Source: RUG11788 sp964578175
GTDB lineage: Bacteria; Bacillota_I; Bacilli_A; RF39; UBA660
Direction: 5' to 3'
DNA: 54,530 nucleotides
Assembly (NCBI GenBank): GCA_964578175.1
Contig: CAZOBH010000006.1
Location: forward strand, 1 to 54,530
Shown here: positions 24,532 through 33,330 of the stretch, piece after piece
How positions within the stretch are numbered: the stretch's first letter is position 1
How the letters are laid out: each line of letters opens with the position of its first letter
Position numbers and translations under genes: made by a program
Notes under the pieces: generated by a model
Database searches by the model: none
Seen by the model: the letters and a program-made list of their open reading frames with translations, nothing else
Told to the model about the DNA's origin: nothing

Positions 24532-24607
24532 GACTCCTTAGCTCAGTTGGTAGAGCAACTGACTCTTAATCAGTGGGTCTAGGGTTCGAATCCCTAAGGG
24601 GTCACCA
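24532..24607 (+). tRNA. tRNA-Lys (anticodon CTT)
   Basis: 76 bases with encoded CCA. The acceptor stem pairs GACTCCT with AGGGGTC (one G-U); D arm GCTCAGTTGGTAGAGC; anticodon stem ACTGA/TCAGT with loop CTCTTAA, giving CTT at positions 34-36; T arm TAGGG TTCGAAT CCCTA. It reads AAG. Confidence 0.95.
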
Positions 24608-24640
24608 TTTTATAGTGATAAACGCGTAGCGTTTTGATAT

Positions 24641-24731
24641 GGAGACATACTCAAGAGGCTGAAGAGGCGCCCCTGCTAAGGGTGTAGATCGGGTAACCGG
24701 TGCGAGAGTTCAAATCTCTCTGTCTCCGCCA
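24641..24731 (+). tRNA. tRNA-Ser (anticodon GCT)
   Basis: 91 bases with encoded CCA and the long variable arm of serine tRNAs. The acceptor stem pairs GGAGACA with TGTCTCC. The anticodon loop CTGCTAA gives GCT, reading AGC/AGT. It is transcribed with tRNA-Lys, 33 bases away. Confidence 0.94.
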
Positions 24732-24741
24732 TTTTAAAAAT

Positions 24742-24765
24742 AAGACCAATTGATGGTCTTTTTTT
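24742..24765 (+). terminator. tRNA operon terminator
   Basis: AAGACCA (24742-24748) pairs with TGGTCTT (24754-24760), followed by a T run. Confidence 0.88.
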
Positions 24766-24771
24766 GTTTTA

Positions 24772-24820
24772 AAGAATTTGCCTCAGATAAAAGATATCAA
24801 AAACCAACAGAACTAATGTA
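24772..24820 (+). pseudogene. 49-bp remnant of the prepilin-like gene
   Basis: 46 of 49 bases match 27548-27596 of the prepilin-like gene (and the same site of the second copy): 8 bases identical, 3 mismatches, then 38 identical bases (24783-24820). The source codes for part of EFISDKRYQKPTELM. No open frame continues on either side. It lies just after the tRNA-Ser terminator, a common site for integration or recombination scars. It is too long and exact for chance. Confidence 0.8.
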
Positions 24821-24899
24821 GATGTTAAATATCTAAATTTTTTATAAAAAAATAATTTTTTTTAAATGAATTATGTTATTATTGATAATAGGTGATAGT

Positions 24900-25937
24900 A
24901 TGAGTACATCTTATATAATTGCTCAAGTCTTTGGTATATGTGCATGGTTCTTCTTTTTACTTAGTTATCATGCTAAAAGAGAAAATAAAGCAATTGGATT
25001 TCACATCATATCAAGTTTGTTTTATATCGTTAACTATTTTATACTTGACGCTACAGCTGGATTTTTAATTAGTGCATTTGAACTTGTAAAAGATGTTGGT
25101 TATTATAAAACAGATAAAGATAAATATATTTATTTATTCAGTCTTCCAGTTTATGTTTTTATTGGACTTTATGCTGGTAATAATTTATTTATTTTGGTTC
25201 CGATTATTGCAAGTCTTATTGATGGATATGTTGCTTTGAAAGATAAAAAGACTATGGTAATAGGTGGAATAATATCTAATTCAATATGGATCATATATGA
25301 TTTTGCATTTGCTAACTATTCAGCATGTTTTTCTGATGTATTCTTAGTTTTATCTAATGCAACAATATTATTATATGGATTTAGTAAGTATTATCATCGA
25401 AATTATGTATATGCAACTCGTGTACAATATATATCTAAAAGTACATTTAGAAGAATATCAAAACTTGATAAACAATTACTTGATAAACAATATGTATGGG
25501 TACTTGATGATATTGTAAATATTTATAATAAAGAAAAAAGAAGTTATATACTTATAAAATATAAAAATGTAGTTATTGGTTATGTAAATCTTTTAAGTCT
25601 TACTAAAGAATATTATGATGAATTAATTAATTCTAATACAATGTATAAAAATATAGATATAGATAGAATTAAAAGTTTTAAAAAGAATGAAAACCTACAT
25701 TTAATTATGAATAGTATTATTCTAAAAAATGAATATCAAAATAAAGATTCAATTAATAAAATATCTAATTCTATTGATAAATTTGTAAGAAAAATGAAAA
25801 AAGATGGTTATCATATTAAAGAGATATCAATGTTTGCGATAACTCCATTTGAAAATAAAGTAGCTATAGCTAATGATTTTGTTAAAGAAAGAGATATTAC
25901 TAACGAATGTATATTATATAAAAAGACAATTAAATAA
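24900..25937 (+). CDS. YgjV-like membrane protein fused to a GNAT-like domain
   Basis: 345 residues. The N-terminal ~170 form about six membrane helices of the YgjV/inner-membrane type (AWFFFLLSYHAKRENKAIGFHIISSLFYIVNYFIL). Residues about 185-345 are soluble and look GNAT-like: a strand pair IKYKNVVIGYVNLLSL, an acidic loop, LHLIMNSIILKNEYQ, and ISMFAITPFENKVAIANDF as the final strand-helix. The clear R-x-x-G-x-G/A motif of GNATs is not visible, so that half is tentative. The start at 24900 has AGGTGAT; the ATG at 24873 has no site. A membrane-tethered acyltransferase or a regulator is possible. Confidence 0.7.
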   Translation: MSTSYIIAQVFGICAWFFFLLSYHAKRENKAIGFHIISSLFYIVNYFILDATAGFLISAFELVKDVGYYKTDKDKYIYLFSLPVYVFIGLYAGNNLFILVPIIASLIDGYVALKDKKTMVIGGIISNSIWIIYDFAFANYSACFSDVFLVLSNATILLYGFSKYYHRNYVYATRVQYISKSTFRRISKLDKQLLDKQYVWVLDDIVNIYNKEKRSYILIKYKNVVIGYVNLLSLTKEYYDELINSNTMYKNIDIDRIKSFKKNENLHLIMNSIILKNEYQNKDSINKISNSIDKFVRKMKKDGYHIKEISMFAITPFENKVAIANDFVKERDITNECILYKKTIK

Positions 25938-25971
25938 ATTTGTGATATAATGAAATAGAATAGGTGATTAT

Positions 25972-26493
25972 ATGAAGATTAAATCAAATCTTTCAGGTAA
26001 TTTTATGTCTATTTATAGTGAAGCAAAAGGGGTTGCTAGAAATAAAAAGTATATATTAAAGAATAAGAAAGTTTTTTCTATTAACTATTTTTTAGAACTA
26101 GCACTTAGATACATTATTTCTCTATATATAGAATTTTATTATCTAGATTATACGAGTGGAACAATTCAAATAGTATTTTTATTCTTGATACTATATACTT
26201 TGGTATTTATTATATTGGATATATTTAGATTAACTTTTATGTTTGAAAATATATGTAAAAAAGAATTTGTAACAAGTATAACAGTTACTGATAAAGGTAT
26301 AATAGATGAATCATTTTATGGAATAAAAATGTTATTTAAATGGAATAAAATTAAAGCAGTAGTTGTTAAAAATAAAAGTGTTGTTATACTTACTGATACT
26401 CCTTGTTATTTTTATTTCAGTAGTAGAGATGAAAAAAATATTATTAAGAAGTTAAAAGAATATAATAAAAATATTTTAGTAATTAGAAAATAA
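25972..26493 (+). CDS. Small membrane protein with YcxB-like C-terminal domain
   Basis: 173 residues. Two membrane helices (about 38-56 and 62-85) precede a beta-rich cytoplasmic domain, ITVTDKGIIDES...FKWNKIKAVVVKNKSVVILTDTPCYFYF, the strand pattern of YcxB-like (PH-like) domains. Role unknown. It starts with AGGTGAT 35 bases after the previous gene, and a terminator follows. Confidence 0.7.
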   Translation: MKIKSNLSGNFMSIYSEAKGVARNKKYILKNKKVFSINYFLELALRYIISLYIEFYYLDYTSGTIQIVFLFLILYTLVFIILDIFRLTFMFENICKKEFVTSITVTDKGIIDESFYGIKMLFKWNKIKAVVVKNKSVVILTDTPCYFYFSSRDEKNIIKKLKEYNKNILVIRK

Positions 26494-26519
26494 GGATAAC
26501 TAACTAGTTATTCTTTTTA
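26494..26519 (+). terminator. Intrinsic terminator
   Basis: GGATAACT (26494-26501) pairs with AGTTATTC (26506-26513) around AACT, then a T run. Confidence 0.75.
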
Positions 26520-26550
26520 TTTTAAGTTATAATTAAAAAGAAGTGATATT

Positions 26551-27285
26551 ATGAAGAAATTTATTAAATTATTATTGATGATAATTGTTATTAGTATACC
26601 TATAGTTAACGCTAAGTCTTTTAAAAGTTGTGATGATAAAGTAGAATTTAATACTCCAGACGGATGGTATACTTTTACTAGAGAGAATTATAAAGGAAAT
26701 GATTCTTTAATTCATAGTGGAAGAAGTGAAAGTGAAATAACTAAGTTGTTTGAAACAAATAATGTTTATTTGTATTCATTTACTAGTAATAGTAAAAAAG
26801 AGTTTTTAATAAAAAGAATAGAATATCAAAATAAAGATTTTAATCAAATGACAGAAGATGAATTAACTAGAATAGAAGATAAATTTGTAGATGGACTTGA
26901 TATAAATGAACATGAAAAATATGAAAAAGATAATTATATATTTATTAGATTAGAATTTAATAATAGTCAAAATAATAAAAATTTTTTTGTAGATGAATAC
27001 TTAATAGCTGTTGATAATTATTTATATTCTTTTATACTTCAAAGTACAGAAGAATTATCTGCAAGTGATAAAGTAGATTTTAAATCTAGAATTGATAGTT
27101 TAAATATAGATGGTATAAAAGATATAGCTATAGAAGAAGAACAAACTGTTTCTAATGAAGAAAATGAAGTAGTAATTGAGAATGAAGATAATTCATTAAA
27201 AATTATTATAATATTAATAGGAGTTGTCATAGTAATACTATCAATAATATTCCTTGCAATTTTACTTAAAGAAAGAAAAAAATAA
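26551..27285 (+). CDS. Exported membrane-anchored protein of unknown function
   Basis: 244 residues. A cleavable-looking signal peptide (residues 1-21, ending VNA) is followed by an extracellular alpha/beta domain with FNTPDGWYTFTRENY, a Glu-rich stalk (EEEQTVSNEENEVVIENEDN) and a C-terminal membrane helix (about 215-238) with a basic tail. The single domain resembles the many uncharacterised PsbP/MOG1-type lipid-facing domains, but I cannot place it. It is the last gene before the prepilin duplication. Confidence 0.75.
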   Translation: MKKFIKLLLMIIVISIPIVNAKSFKSCDDKVEFNTPDGWYTFTRENYKGNDSLIHSGRSESEITKLFETNNVYLYSFTSNSKKEFLIKRIEYQNKDFNQMTEDELTRIEDKFVDGLDINEHEKYEKDNYIFIRLEFNNSQNNKNFFVDEYLIAVDNYLYSFILQSTEELSASDKVDFKSRIDSLNIDGIKDIAIEEEQTVSNEENEVVIENEDNSLKIIIILIGVVIVILSIIFLAILLKERKK

Positions 27286-27300
27286 TAATAATTATTTTAC

Positions 27301-27328
27301 AAGTAGATGATGAATCTACTTTTTTTTG
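27301..27328 (+). terminator. Intrinsic terminator
   Basis: AAGTAGAT (27301-27308) pairs with ATCTACTT (27314-27321), followed by a T run. Confidence 0.85.
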
Positions 27329-27343
27329 TTTAAAAATTTATGT

Positions 27344-27349
27344 TATAAT
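27344..27349 (+). promoter_or_regulatory. -10 box of prepilin-like gene copy 1
   Basis: TATAAT 42 bases before the ATG. No matching -35. The duplicated sequence begins 9 bases downstream, so the two copies have different promoters. Confidence 0.5.
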
Positions 27350-27357
27350 GACAATTG

Positions 27358-29027
27358 TAGAATAGTAGGATTATATGATAGGGTGATTATATGAATAAAA
27401 AAGGATTTACAATGATAGAGTTGCTAGCGGTAATAGTAATACTAGGACTTTTACTAGGAGTTGGAATACCAGCAGTAAATAAAGTGCTAGCTAATTTTAG
27501 AATTGATTATTATAAGAAGTTAGAAGGAACCCTAGCAACAGCAGGTCAAGAATTTATATCAGATAAAAGATATCAAAAACCAACAGAACTAATGTATTCA
27601 AGAGTAATAACAAAGGAAGAATTAGTAGGTGGAAAATATATAGATGAGATATTAGATTATAAAGAGAATGAATGTGCAGGAAGTTATGTAGTGGTAGCAA
27701 AAATAGGAGATAAACACTACGAGTATCAAGCATGCTTAAAATGTGAAACAGACGAATATGAAACAGATACAAGTAATAAAGAATATGATCTATGTAATAT
27801 AGCATGGCAAGATAATGAAAACATTGATTATGGAGCAGTAAACGATAAAGAAAAATTATGGGTATATTATGGAACACCAGCAAATGAGATAAAGAACGAG
27901 CTAGGTCTATCTTACGGAATAACAAAGAAAGATAGTGAAGGAAAAGTAATAGCACAAGCAGAAGGAATGGAAAATAAAATTGTATATCCAAATAACATAA
28001 ATGAATTAGTAAGTGCAAATCTAGATAAAGAAGTAACATTAAGATATGAATTACCAACAGGAGAAAGTGTAAATAGAAAAGCAGAGATGTATAGATTTAG
28101 TGTACCAACAGTAAGTCTAAAATATGGAGCAAATAATGTAGCAACAGGAAAACATACAGGAGATACATACACTCAAGGAGAATGGACGAGTAGTTTAAAT
28201 GTAACAATCGGATATAATGAGAAAGATAAAGAAAAATATAGAGACTTTATAGAACAAAGCACGAAATTCACGGTAGAGTGGTATAACCAAACAACAAAGA
28301 AGTGGGAGATAGGAGCAACATGTAATACGAAAGGACTAACTAGTTGTACATGGAATATAAATAGAGACTTTAATGCAGTAACAAAATTTAGAATAAAAGA
28401 TTATAAAGGACATCCATCAATGGAAACTGGAAACTATAAGTTACAAGTAGATGTACAAAAACCAAGTGTAACATTAACAAGACAAACATATAATACATAT
28501 AATTGGACAGCAACAGAGAAAGGTGAATCAGGATTAAGAGGATATAGGTATTCAACAAGTAATACAGTACCAACAAGTTACACAACAAGTGGAACAATAA
28601 ATTCAGGAAGTAAAACAATAAGTAGTGAAGCAACAAACTATGTATGGGTAGTAGATAGAGCAGGAAATGCGAATAGTGCATCAATTGCATCATATACAGT
28701 AAAAAGAAGTCAAGGAGCAGGAACGAGTTTAACAACAAAATATGAAACATCAAGTGGAACAACATTTACAAGTAATTTAGTAGTATTAAATGGAACAAAG
28801 ATATATGTATCAGGAACATCAAGTGCAGGATACAGTGGAATAGTAGTAAAGAAAAATGGAACAGCAATAACAAATAATGCACAAACAACAATAAGTGCGA
28901 ACTCGACAATCAGTAGTGAAGCAACAATATGTGCAGCTGGAAGTTATAGTGGAGCAGGAGCAGCATCATGTACAAAATGTCCAGTTGGAACTTATTCGTC
29001 AGGTACAGGATCAACTTCATGTACAAA
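27358..29027 (+). repeat. 1.67-kb direct repeat, copy 1
   Basis: From just after the promoter through codon 545 this is apparently identical to 29997-31666 (offset 2639 bases). The first difference is at 29028/31667. The DNA favours A-ending codons (ACA, GCA, GTA, AGT), unlike the T-ending choice of surrounding genes and of the copy-1 tail. Confidence 0.92.
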
Positions 29028-29886
29028 CTGTGCAACAGGTTATGAAAGTGGTGAAGGCGCAACTACTTGTACAAAGAAAACATTTACTATTACATATAAT
29101 GGAAATGGAAGTACTGGAGGATCAACTGCTAGTACAAGTTGTAAATATAATGAAACATGTACTTTAAGAAATAATGGATTTAAAAGAACAGGGTATTTCT
29201 TTACAGGATGGTATACTAGTGCATCTGGAGGAACTAAATATGGTTCAACTACTAAACTTACAAGTAATATAACAGTTTATGCACAATGGACAAAAATAAC
29301 TATGAGTATCTCTAATCCAACTAATGGAAATTGGACAAATCGAGATATAGTATTATCATTAAGTACAAGTTTACCAGCAGAAAAAGTAAAATCTTGGTAT
29401 TATAGTTATGCTAATATTACTCCAAGTTTAAGTAATGTTGGAAGTGACGATACTAGAAATTGGGTTAAACATGATAATTCATCTGGTAAAAAATCATTTA
29501 ATACAACACCATATAGTGCAGAGAGAAATCAACTATCATACATAATGGTGTGTAGTACTGATAATGAATGTATTAAAGAATCAACACGTATTAGAATTGA
29601 CAAAACTGCACCTTATTATTCATCAAGCGAATCAAGAGACTGTGATCATATATATTATGGATATTATCATTGTTATATGCCTATAATAAGAGATAATTTA
29701 TCTGGTGTAAACAGTCGTTGTATTTCAACTTCTGGTGGAGAAAATCATTGTGATAATTATGGTGGAATTATGGCTGTGTCTGATGAGTTAAATACAACAT
29801 CATATTCTATTTGGTGGGATTACAGCAGTGCATGTGACATAGCTGGAAATTGTAGAAATCTTGGAAGACATTATCATAGTTGGTAA
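27391..29886 (+). CDS. Giant type IV prepilin-like surface protein, copy 1
   Basis: 831 residues. The N-terminus MNKKGFTMIELLAVIVILGLL is a textbook type IV prepilin leader (cleavage after Gly5, Phe +1, Glu +5), followed by one helix. The constant region (to residue 545) holds CLKCETDEYE and beta-rich, Thr/Ser-rich Ig-like segments. The unique C-terminus starts with a Cys-rich GTYSSGTGSTSC unit. It then carries an InlB B-repeat (Flg_new) domain, ITYNGNGSTGGS...GYFFTGWYTSASGGTKYG...TVYAQW, and a final Cys-rich domain. Ordinary pilins are about 150 residues, so this is more likely a minor pilin-type surface adhesin. The tail uses T-ending codons, unlike the constant part. A terminator separates it from copy 2. 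Confidence 0.85.
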   Translation: MNKKGFTMIELLAVIVILGLLLGVGIPAVNKVLANFRIDYYKKLEGTLATAGQEFISDKRYQKPTELMYSRVITKEELVGGKYIDEILDYKENECAGSYVVVAKIGDKHYEYQACLKCETDEYETDTSNKEYDLCNIAWQDNENIDYGAVNDKEKLWVYYGTPANEIKNELGLSYGITKKDSEGKVIAQAEGMENKIVYPNNINELVSANLDKEVTLRYELPTGESVNRKAEMYRFSVPTVSLKYGANNVATGKHTGDTYTQGEWTSSLNVTIGYNEKDKEKYRDFIEQSTKFTVEWYNQTTKKWEIGATCNTKGLTSCTWNINRDFNAVTKFRIKDYKGHPSMETGNYKLQVDVQKPSVTLTRQTYNTYNWTATEKGESGLRGYRYSTSNTVPTSYTTSGTINSGSKTISSEATNYVWVVDRAGNANSASIASYTVKRSQGAGTSLTTKYETSSGTTFTSNLVVLNGTKIYVSGTSSAGYSGIVVKKNGTAITNNAQTTISANSTISSEATICAAGSYSGAGAASCTKCPVGTYSSGTGSTSCTNCATGYESGEGATTCTKKTFTITYNGNGSTGGSTASTSCKYNETCTLRNNGFKRTGYFFTGWYTSASGGTKYGSTTKLTSNITVYAQWTKITMSISNPTNGNWTNRDIVLSLSTSLPAEKVKSWYYSYANITPSLSNVGSDDTRNWVKHDNSSGKKSFNTTPYSAERNQLSYIMVCSTDNECIKESTRIRIDKTAPYYSSSESRDCDHIYYGYYHCYMPIIRDNLSGVNSRCISTSGGENHCDNYGGIMAVSDELNTTSYSIWWDYSSACDIAGNCRNLGRHYHSW

Positions 29887-29901
29887 TAAATAATATGAAA
29901 A

Positions 29902-29938
29902 AAAGAATGAAATATATATAAATATTTCATCCTTTTTT
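29902..29938 (+). terminator. Intrinsic terminator between the prepilin-like genes
   Basis: ATGAAATAT (29907-29915) pairs with ATATTTCAT (29922-29930), followed by CCTTTTTT. Confidence 0.8.
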
Positions 29939-29996
29939 ATTTATTTATAATTTTAATATAAATTTTCACATTATTTTTTAATATCCTATGGTATAC

Positions 29997-31666
29997 TAGA
30001 ATAGTAGGATTATATGATAGGGTGATTATATGAATAAAAAAGGATTTACAATGATAGAGTTGCTAGCGGTAATAGTAATACTAGGACTTTTACTAGGAGT
30101 TGGAATACCAGCAGTAAATAAAGTGCTAGCTAATTTTAGAATTGATTATTATAAGAAGTTAGAAGGAACCCTAGCAACAGCAGGTCAAGAATTTATATCA
30201 GATAAAAGATATCAAAAACCAACAGAACTAATGTATTCAAGAGTAATAACAAAGGAAGAATTAGTAGGTGGAAAATATATAGATGAGATATTAGATTATA
30301 AAGAGAATGAATGTGCAGGAAGTTATGTAGTGGTAGCAAAAATAGGAGATAAACACTACGAGTATCAAGCATGCTTAAAATGTGAAACAGACGAATATGA
30401 AACAGATACAAGTAATAAAGAATATGATCTATGTAATATAGCATGGCAAGATAATGAAAACATTGATTATGGAGCAGTAAACGATAAAGAAAAATTATGG
30501 GTATATTATGGAACACCAGCAAATGAGATAAAGAACGAGCTAGGTCTATCTTACGGAATAACAAAGAAAGATAGTGAAGGAAAAGTAATAGCACAAGCAG
30601 AAGGAATGGAAAATAAAATTGTATATCCAAATAACATAAATGAATTAGTAAGTGCAAATCTAGATAAAGAAGTAACATTAAGATATGAATTACCAACAGG
30701 AGAAAGTGTAAATAGAAAAGCAGAGATGTATAGATTTAGTGTACCAACAGTAAGTCTAAAATATGGAGCAAATAATGTAGCAACAGGAAAACATACAGGA
30801 GATACATACACTCAAGGAGAATGGACGAGTAGTTTAAATGTAACAATCGGATATAATGAGAAAGATAAAGAAAAATATAGAGACTTTATAGAACAAAGCA
30901 CGAAATTCACGGTAGAGTGGTATAACCAAACAACAAAGAAGTGGGAGATAGGAGCAACATGTAATACGAAAGGACTAACTAGTTGTACATGGAATATAAA
31001 TAGAGACTTTAATGCAGTAACAAAATTTAGAATAAAAGATTATAAAGGACATCCATCAATGGAAACTGGAAACTATAAGTTACAAGTAGATGTACAAAAA
31101 CCAAGTGTAACATTAACAAGACAAACATATAATACATATAATTGGACAGCAACAGAGAAAGGTGAATCAGGATTAAGAGGATATAGGTATTCAACAAGTA
31201 ATACAGTACCAACAAGTTACACAACAAGTGGAACAATAAATTCAGGAAGTAAAACAATAAGTAGTGAAGCAACAAACTATGTATGGGTAGTAGATAGAGC
31301 AGGAAATGCGAATAGTGCATCAATTGCATCATATACAGTAAAAAGAAGTCAAGGAGCAGGAACGAGTTTAACAACAAAATATGAAACATCAAGTGGAACA
31401 ACATTTACAAGTAATTTAGTAGTATTAAATGGAACAAAGATATATGTATCAGGAACATCAAGTGCAGGATACAGTGGAATAGTAGTAAAGAAAAATGGAA
31501 CAGCAATAACAAATAATGCACAAACAACAATAAGTGCGAACTCGACAATCAGTAGTGAAGCAACAATATGTGCAGCTGGAAGTTATAGTGGAGCAGGAGC
31601 AGCATCATGTACAAAATGTCCAGTTGGAACTTATTCGTCAGGTACAGGATCAACTTCATGTACAAA
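29997..31666 (+). repeat. 1.67-kb direct repeat, copy 2
   Basis: Second copy of 27358-29027, beginning at TAGAATAG directly on the TATACT box (29992-29997) of its own promoter. The lack of visible changes implies a recent duplication or ongoing gene conversion. Confidence 0.92.
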
Positions 31667-33314
31667 ATGTGCCAAAGGAACTTATGCAGCAAGTACTGGA
31701 TCATCAAGTTGTGCAAAAGCAAGCTGTGGGCATTACGTAGATACAGAAGGAGCGAGTTCACAAAAAACATGTGCCGCAGGAACATATAGTTCAGAAGGAG
31801 CAGCAACATGTACAAGTGCAACAGCAGGACATTATGTAGCAAGTGCTGGAGCATGTAGTCAAACAGCATGTGCGAAAGGAACATATCAATCAGGAACAGG
31901 AAAGACAAGCTGTACACAAGCAACATGTGGACATTATGTAAGTTCAACAGGAGCAACATCACAAGCAACATGTGCAGCTGGAACGTATAGTGCAGCAGGA
32001 GCAGCAACATGTACAAGTGCAACAGCTGGACATTATGTTGCAAGTGCTGGAGCATGTAGTCAAACAGCATGTGCGAAAGGAACATATCAATCAGGAACAG
32101 GAAAGACAAGCTGTACACAAGCAACATGTGGACATTATGTAAGTTCAACAGGAGCAACATCACAAGCAACATGTGCAGCTGGAACGTATAGTGCAGCAGG
32201 GGCAGCATCATGTACAAGTGCAACAGCTGGTCACTATGTAGCAAGTGCTGGAGCATGTAGCCAAACAGCATGTGCTAAAGGAACATATCAATCGGGAACA
32301 GGGAAAACAAGTTGTTCAAGTTGTGCAGCCGGAACTTATGCATCTAGTACTGGTTCAAGTAGTTGTACAAATGCAAGTTGTGGACATTATGTAGCAAGTG
32401 CTGGAGCAAGTTCACAAACAGCATGTGCAGCCGGGACATATCAAGATGGAACAGGGAAAACAAGTTGTAAAAGTGCAACAGCTGGTCACTACGTAGCAAG
32501 TGCTGGAGCATGCAGTCAAGCTGCTTGTGCTAAAGGAACATATCAATCAGGAACAGGAAAAACAAGTTGTTCAAATTGTGCAGCCGGAACTTATGCATCT
32601 AGTACTGGATCAAGTAGTTGTACAAATGCAAGTTGTGGACATTATGTAGCAAGTGCTGGAGCAAGTTCACAAACAGCATGTGCAGCCGGAACATATCAAT
32701 CAGGAACAGGAAAAACAAGTTGTACAAATGCTAGTAAAGGATATTATGTAGCAAGTGCCGGGTCATGTAGTCAAACAAAATGTCCAGCGAATAAATATCA
32801 AAATGAAACAGGAAAGTCTAGTTGTAAAAACTGTCCTGCTGGTACTGAAAGTAGTGCTGGAGCAAGTTCATGTACATCTACATGTACTCTTACATTTACA
32901 AATGCTACTTATGTTGAAAGTGGAAATAACGGTGGTAGATGTTGGAACACTTGTAAAGGTACTGAGTGTCAAAGTTCTCATCTTCACTGGGAACATAATT
33001 GTAGTACTCCTTCAACTGGTGGAAGTAGAAAGTCTATCTCACATAGTGGATATAGTTGGAACTGGGGAGGACAAGGATCTAGAATGTGTTACTATAACCC
33101 AGATTCTAGTCCATACTTCAGCGATTTATGGGAAAGATGTGATACATCTGAAGCATATTATAATAATTCTGCTAAAACTGCTGGTGGAACATTCTGTTTT
33201 AACTCAGCACAAAAATGGGATTATTATAGGTCATCAGAATATGGAATTGCTACCGTATGTTATGGTACTCAATGTGGCCAAAGAATAATTTGTACAGGAA
33301 GTAATTGTAATTAA
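30030..33314 (+). CDS. Giant type IV prepilin-like surface protein, copy 2
   Basis: 1094 residues. Residues 1-545 are identical to copy 1, including the prepilin leader. The unique part is a long array of Cys-rich units of the type CAAGTYSSEGAATC / GHYVASAGACSQTACAKGTYQ, resembling GCC2_GCC3/ephrin-receptor-like repeats; a 67-residue period is visible. The last 150 residues form a separate domain with aromatic residues and paired Cys (GGRCWNTCKGTEC...YGTQCGQRIICTGSNC). It is exported by the pilin-type leader and probably disulfide-bonded outside. A 16-base gap leads to the next membrane protein gene. Function as adhesin or antigen is inference. Confidence 0.85.
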   Translation: MNKKGFTMIELLAVIVILGLLLGVGIPAVNKVLANFRIDYYKKLEGTLATAGQEFISDKRYQKPTELMYSRVITKEELVGGKYIDEILDYKENECAGSYVVVAKIGDKHYEYQACLKCETDEYETDTSNKEYDLCNIAWQDNENIDYGAVNDKEKLWVYYGTPANEIKNELGLSYGITKKDSEGKVIAQAEGMENKIVYPNNINELVSANLDKEVTLRYELPTGESVNRKAEMYRFSVPTVSLKYGANNVATGKHTGDTYTQGEWTSSLNVTIGYNEKDKEKYRDFIEQSTKFTVEWYNQTTKKWEIGATCNTKGLTSCTWNINRDFNAVTKFRIKDYKGHPSMETGNYKLQVDVQKPSVTLTRQTYNTYNWTATEKGESGLRGYRYSTSNTVPTSYTTSGTINSGSKTISSEATNYVWVVDRAGNANSASIASYTVKRSQGAGTSLTTKYETSSGTTFTSNLVVLNGTKIYVSGTSSAGYSGIVVKKNGTAITNNAQTTISANSTISSEATICAAGSYSGAGAASCTKCPVGTYSSGTGSTSCTKCAKGTYAASTGSSSCAKASCGHYVDTEGASSQKTCAAGTYSSEGAATCTSATAGHYVASAGACSQTACAKGTYQSGTGKTSCTQATCGHYVSSTGATSQATCAAGTYSAAGAATCTSATAGHYVASAGACSQTACAKGTYQSGTGKTSCTQATCGHYVSSTGATSQATCAAGTYSAAGAASCTSATAGHYVASAGACSQTACAKGTYQSGTGKTSCSSCAAGTYASSTGSSSCTNASCGHYVASAGASSQTACAAGTYQDGTGKTSCKSATAGHYVASAGACSQAACAKGTYQSGTGKTSCSNCAAGTYASSTGSSSCTNASCGHYVASAGASSQTACAAGTYQSGTGKTSCTNASKGYYVASAGSCSQTKCPANKYQNETGKSSCKNCPAGTESSAGASSCTSTCTLTFTNATYVESGNNGGRCWNTCKGTECQSSHLHWEHNCSTPSTGGSRKSISHSGYSWNWGGQGSRMCYYNPDSSPYFSDLWERCDTSEAYYNNSAKTAGGTFCFNSAQKWDYYRSSEYGIATVCYGTQCGQRIICTGSNCN
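31790..32390 (+). repeat. 201-bp in-frame tandem repeats in prepilin copy 2
   Basis: Near-identical 201-base units: GCATGTGCGAAAGG at 31866 recurs at 32067, and a diverged form (GCATGTGCTAAAGG) at 32268, exactly 201 apart each time. Each unit codes for 67 residues with a fixed Cys pattern. Related shorter units continue to about 32790. Confidence 0.85.
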
Positions 33315-33330
33315 TATTTGAGGTGGTTAG

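Noticed and set aside
27554..28765. Long antisense open frames in the prepilin genes (also at 30193-31404)
   Set aside because: They are identical in both copies only because the DNA is duplicated, are rich in Leu/His from the reverse of A-ending codons, and lack binding sites.
27358..31666. Duplicated block as an insertion sequence or composite transposon
   Set aside because: No transposase, terminal inverted repeats or target-site duplications; the repeat ends inside a coding region.
31790..32790. Regular repeats that could suggest a CRISPR array
   Set aside because: The 201-bp units are in frame within one long open reading frame with a fixed Cys pattern, there are no unique spacers of constant size, and no cas genes are present.
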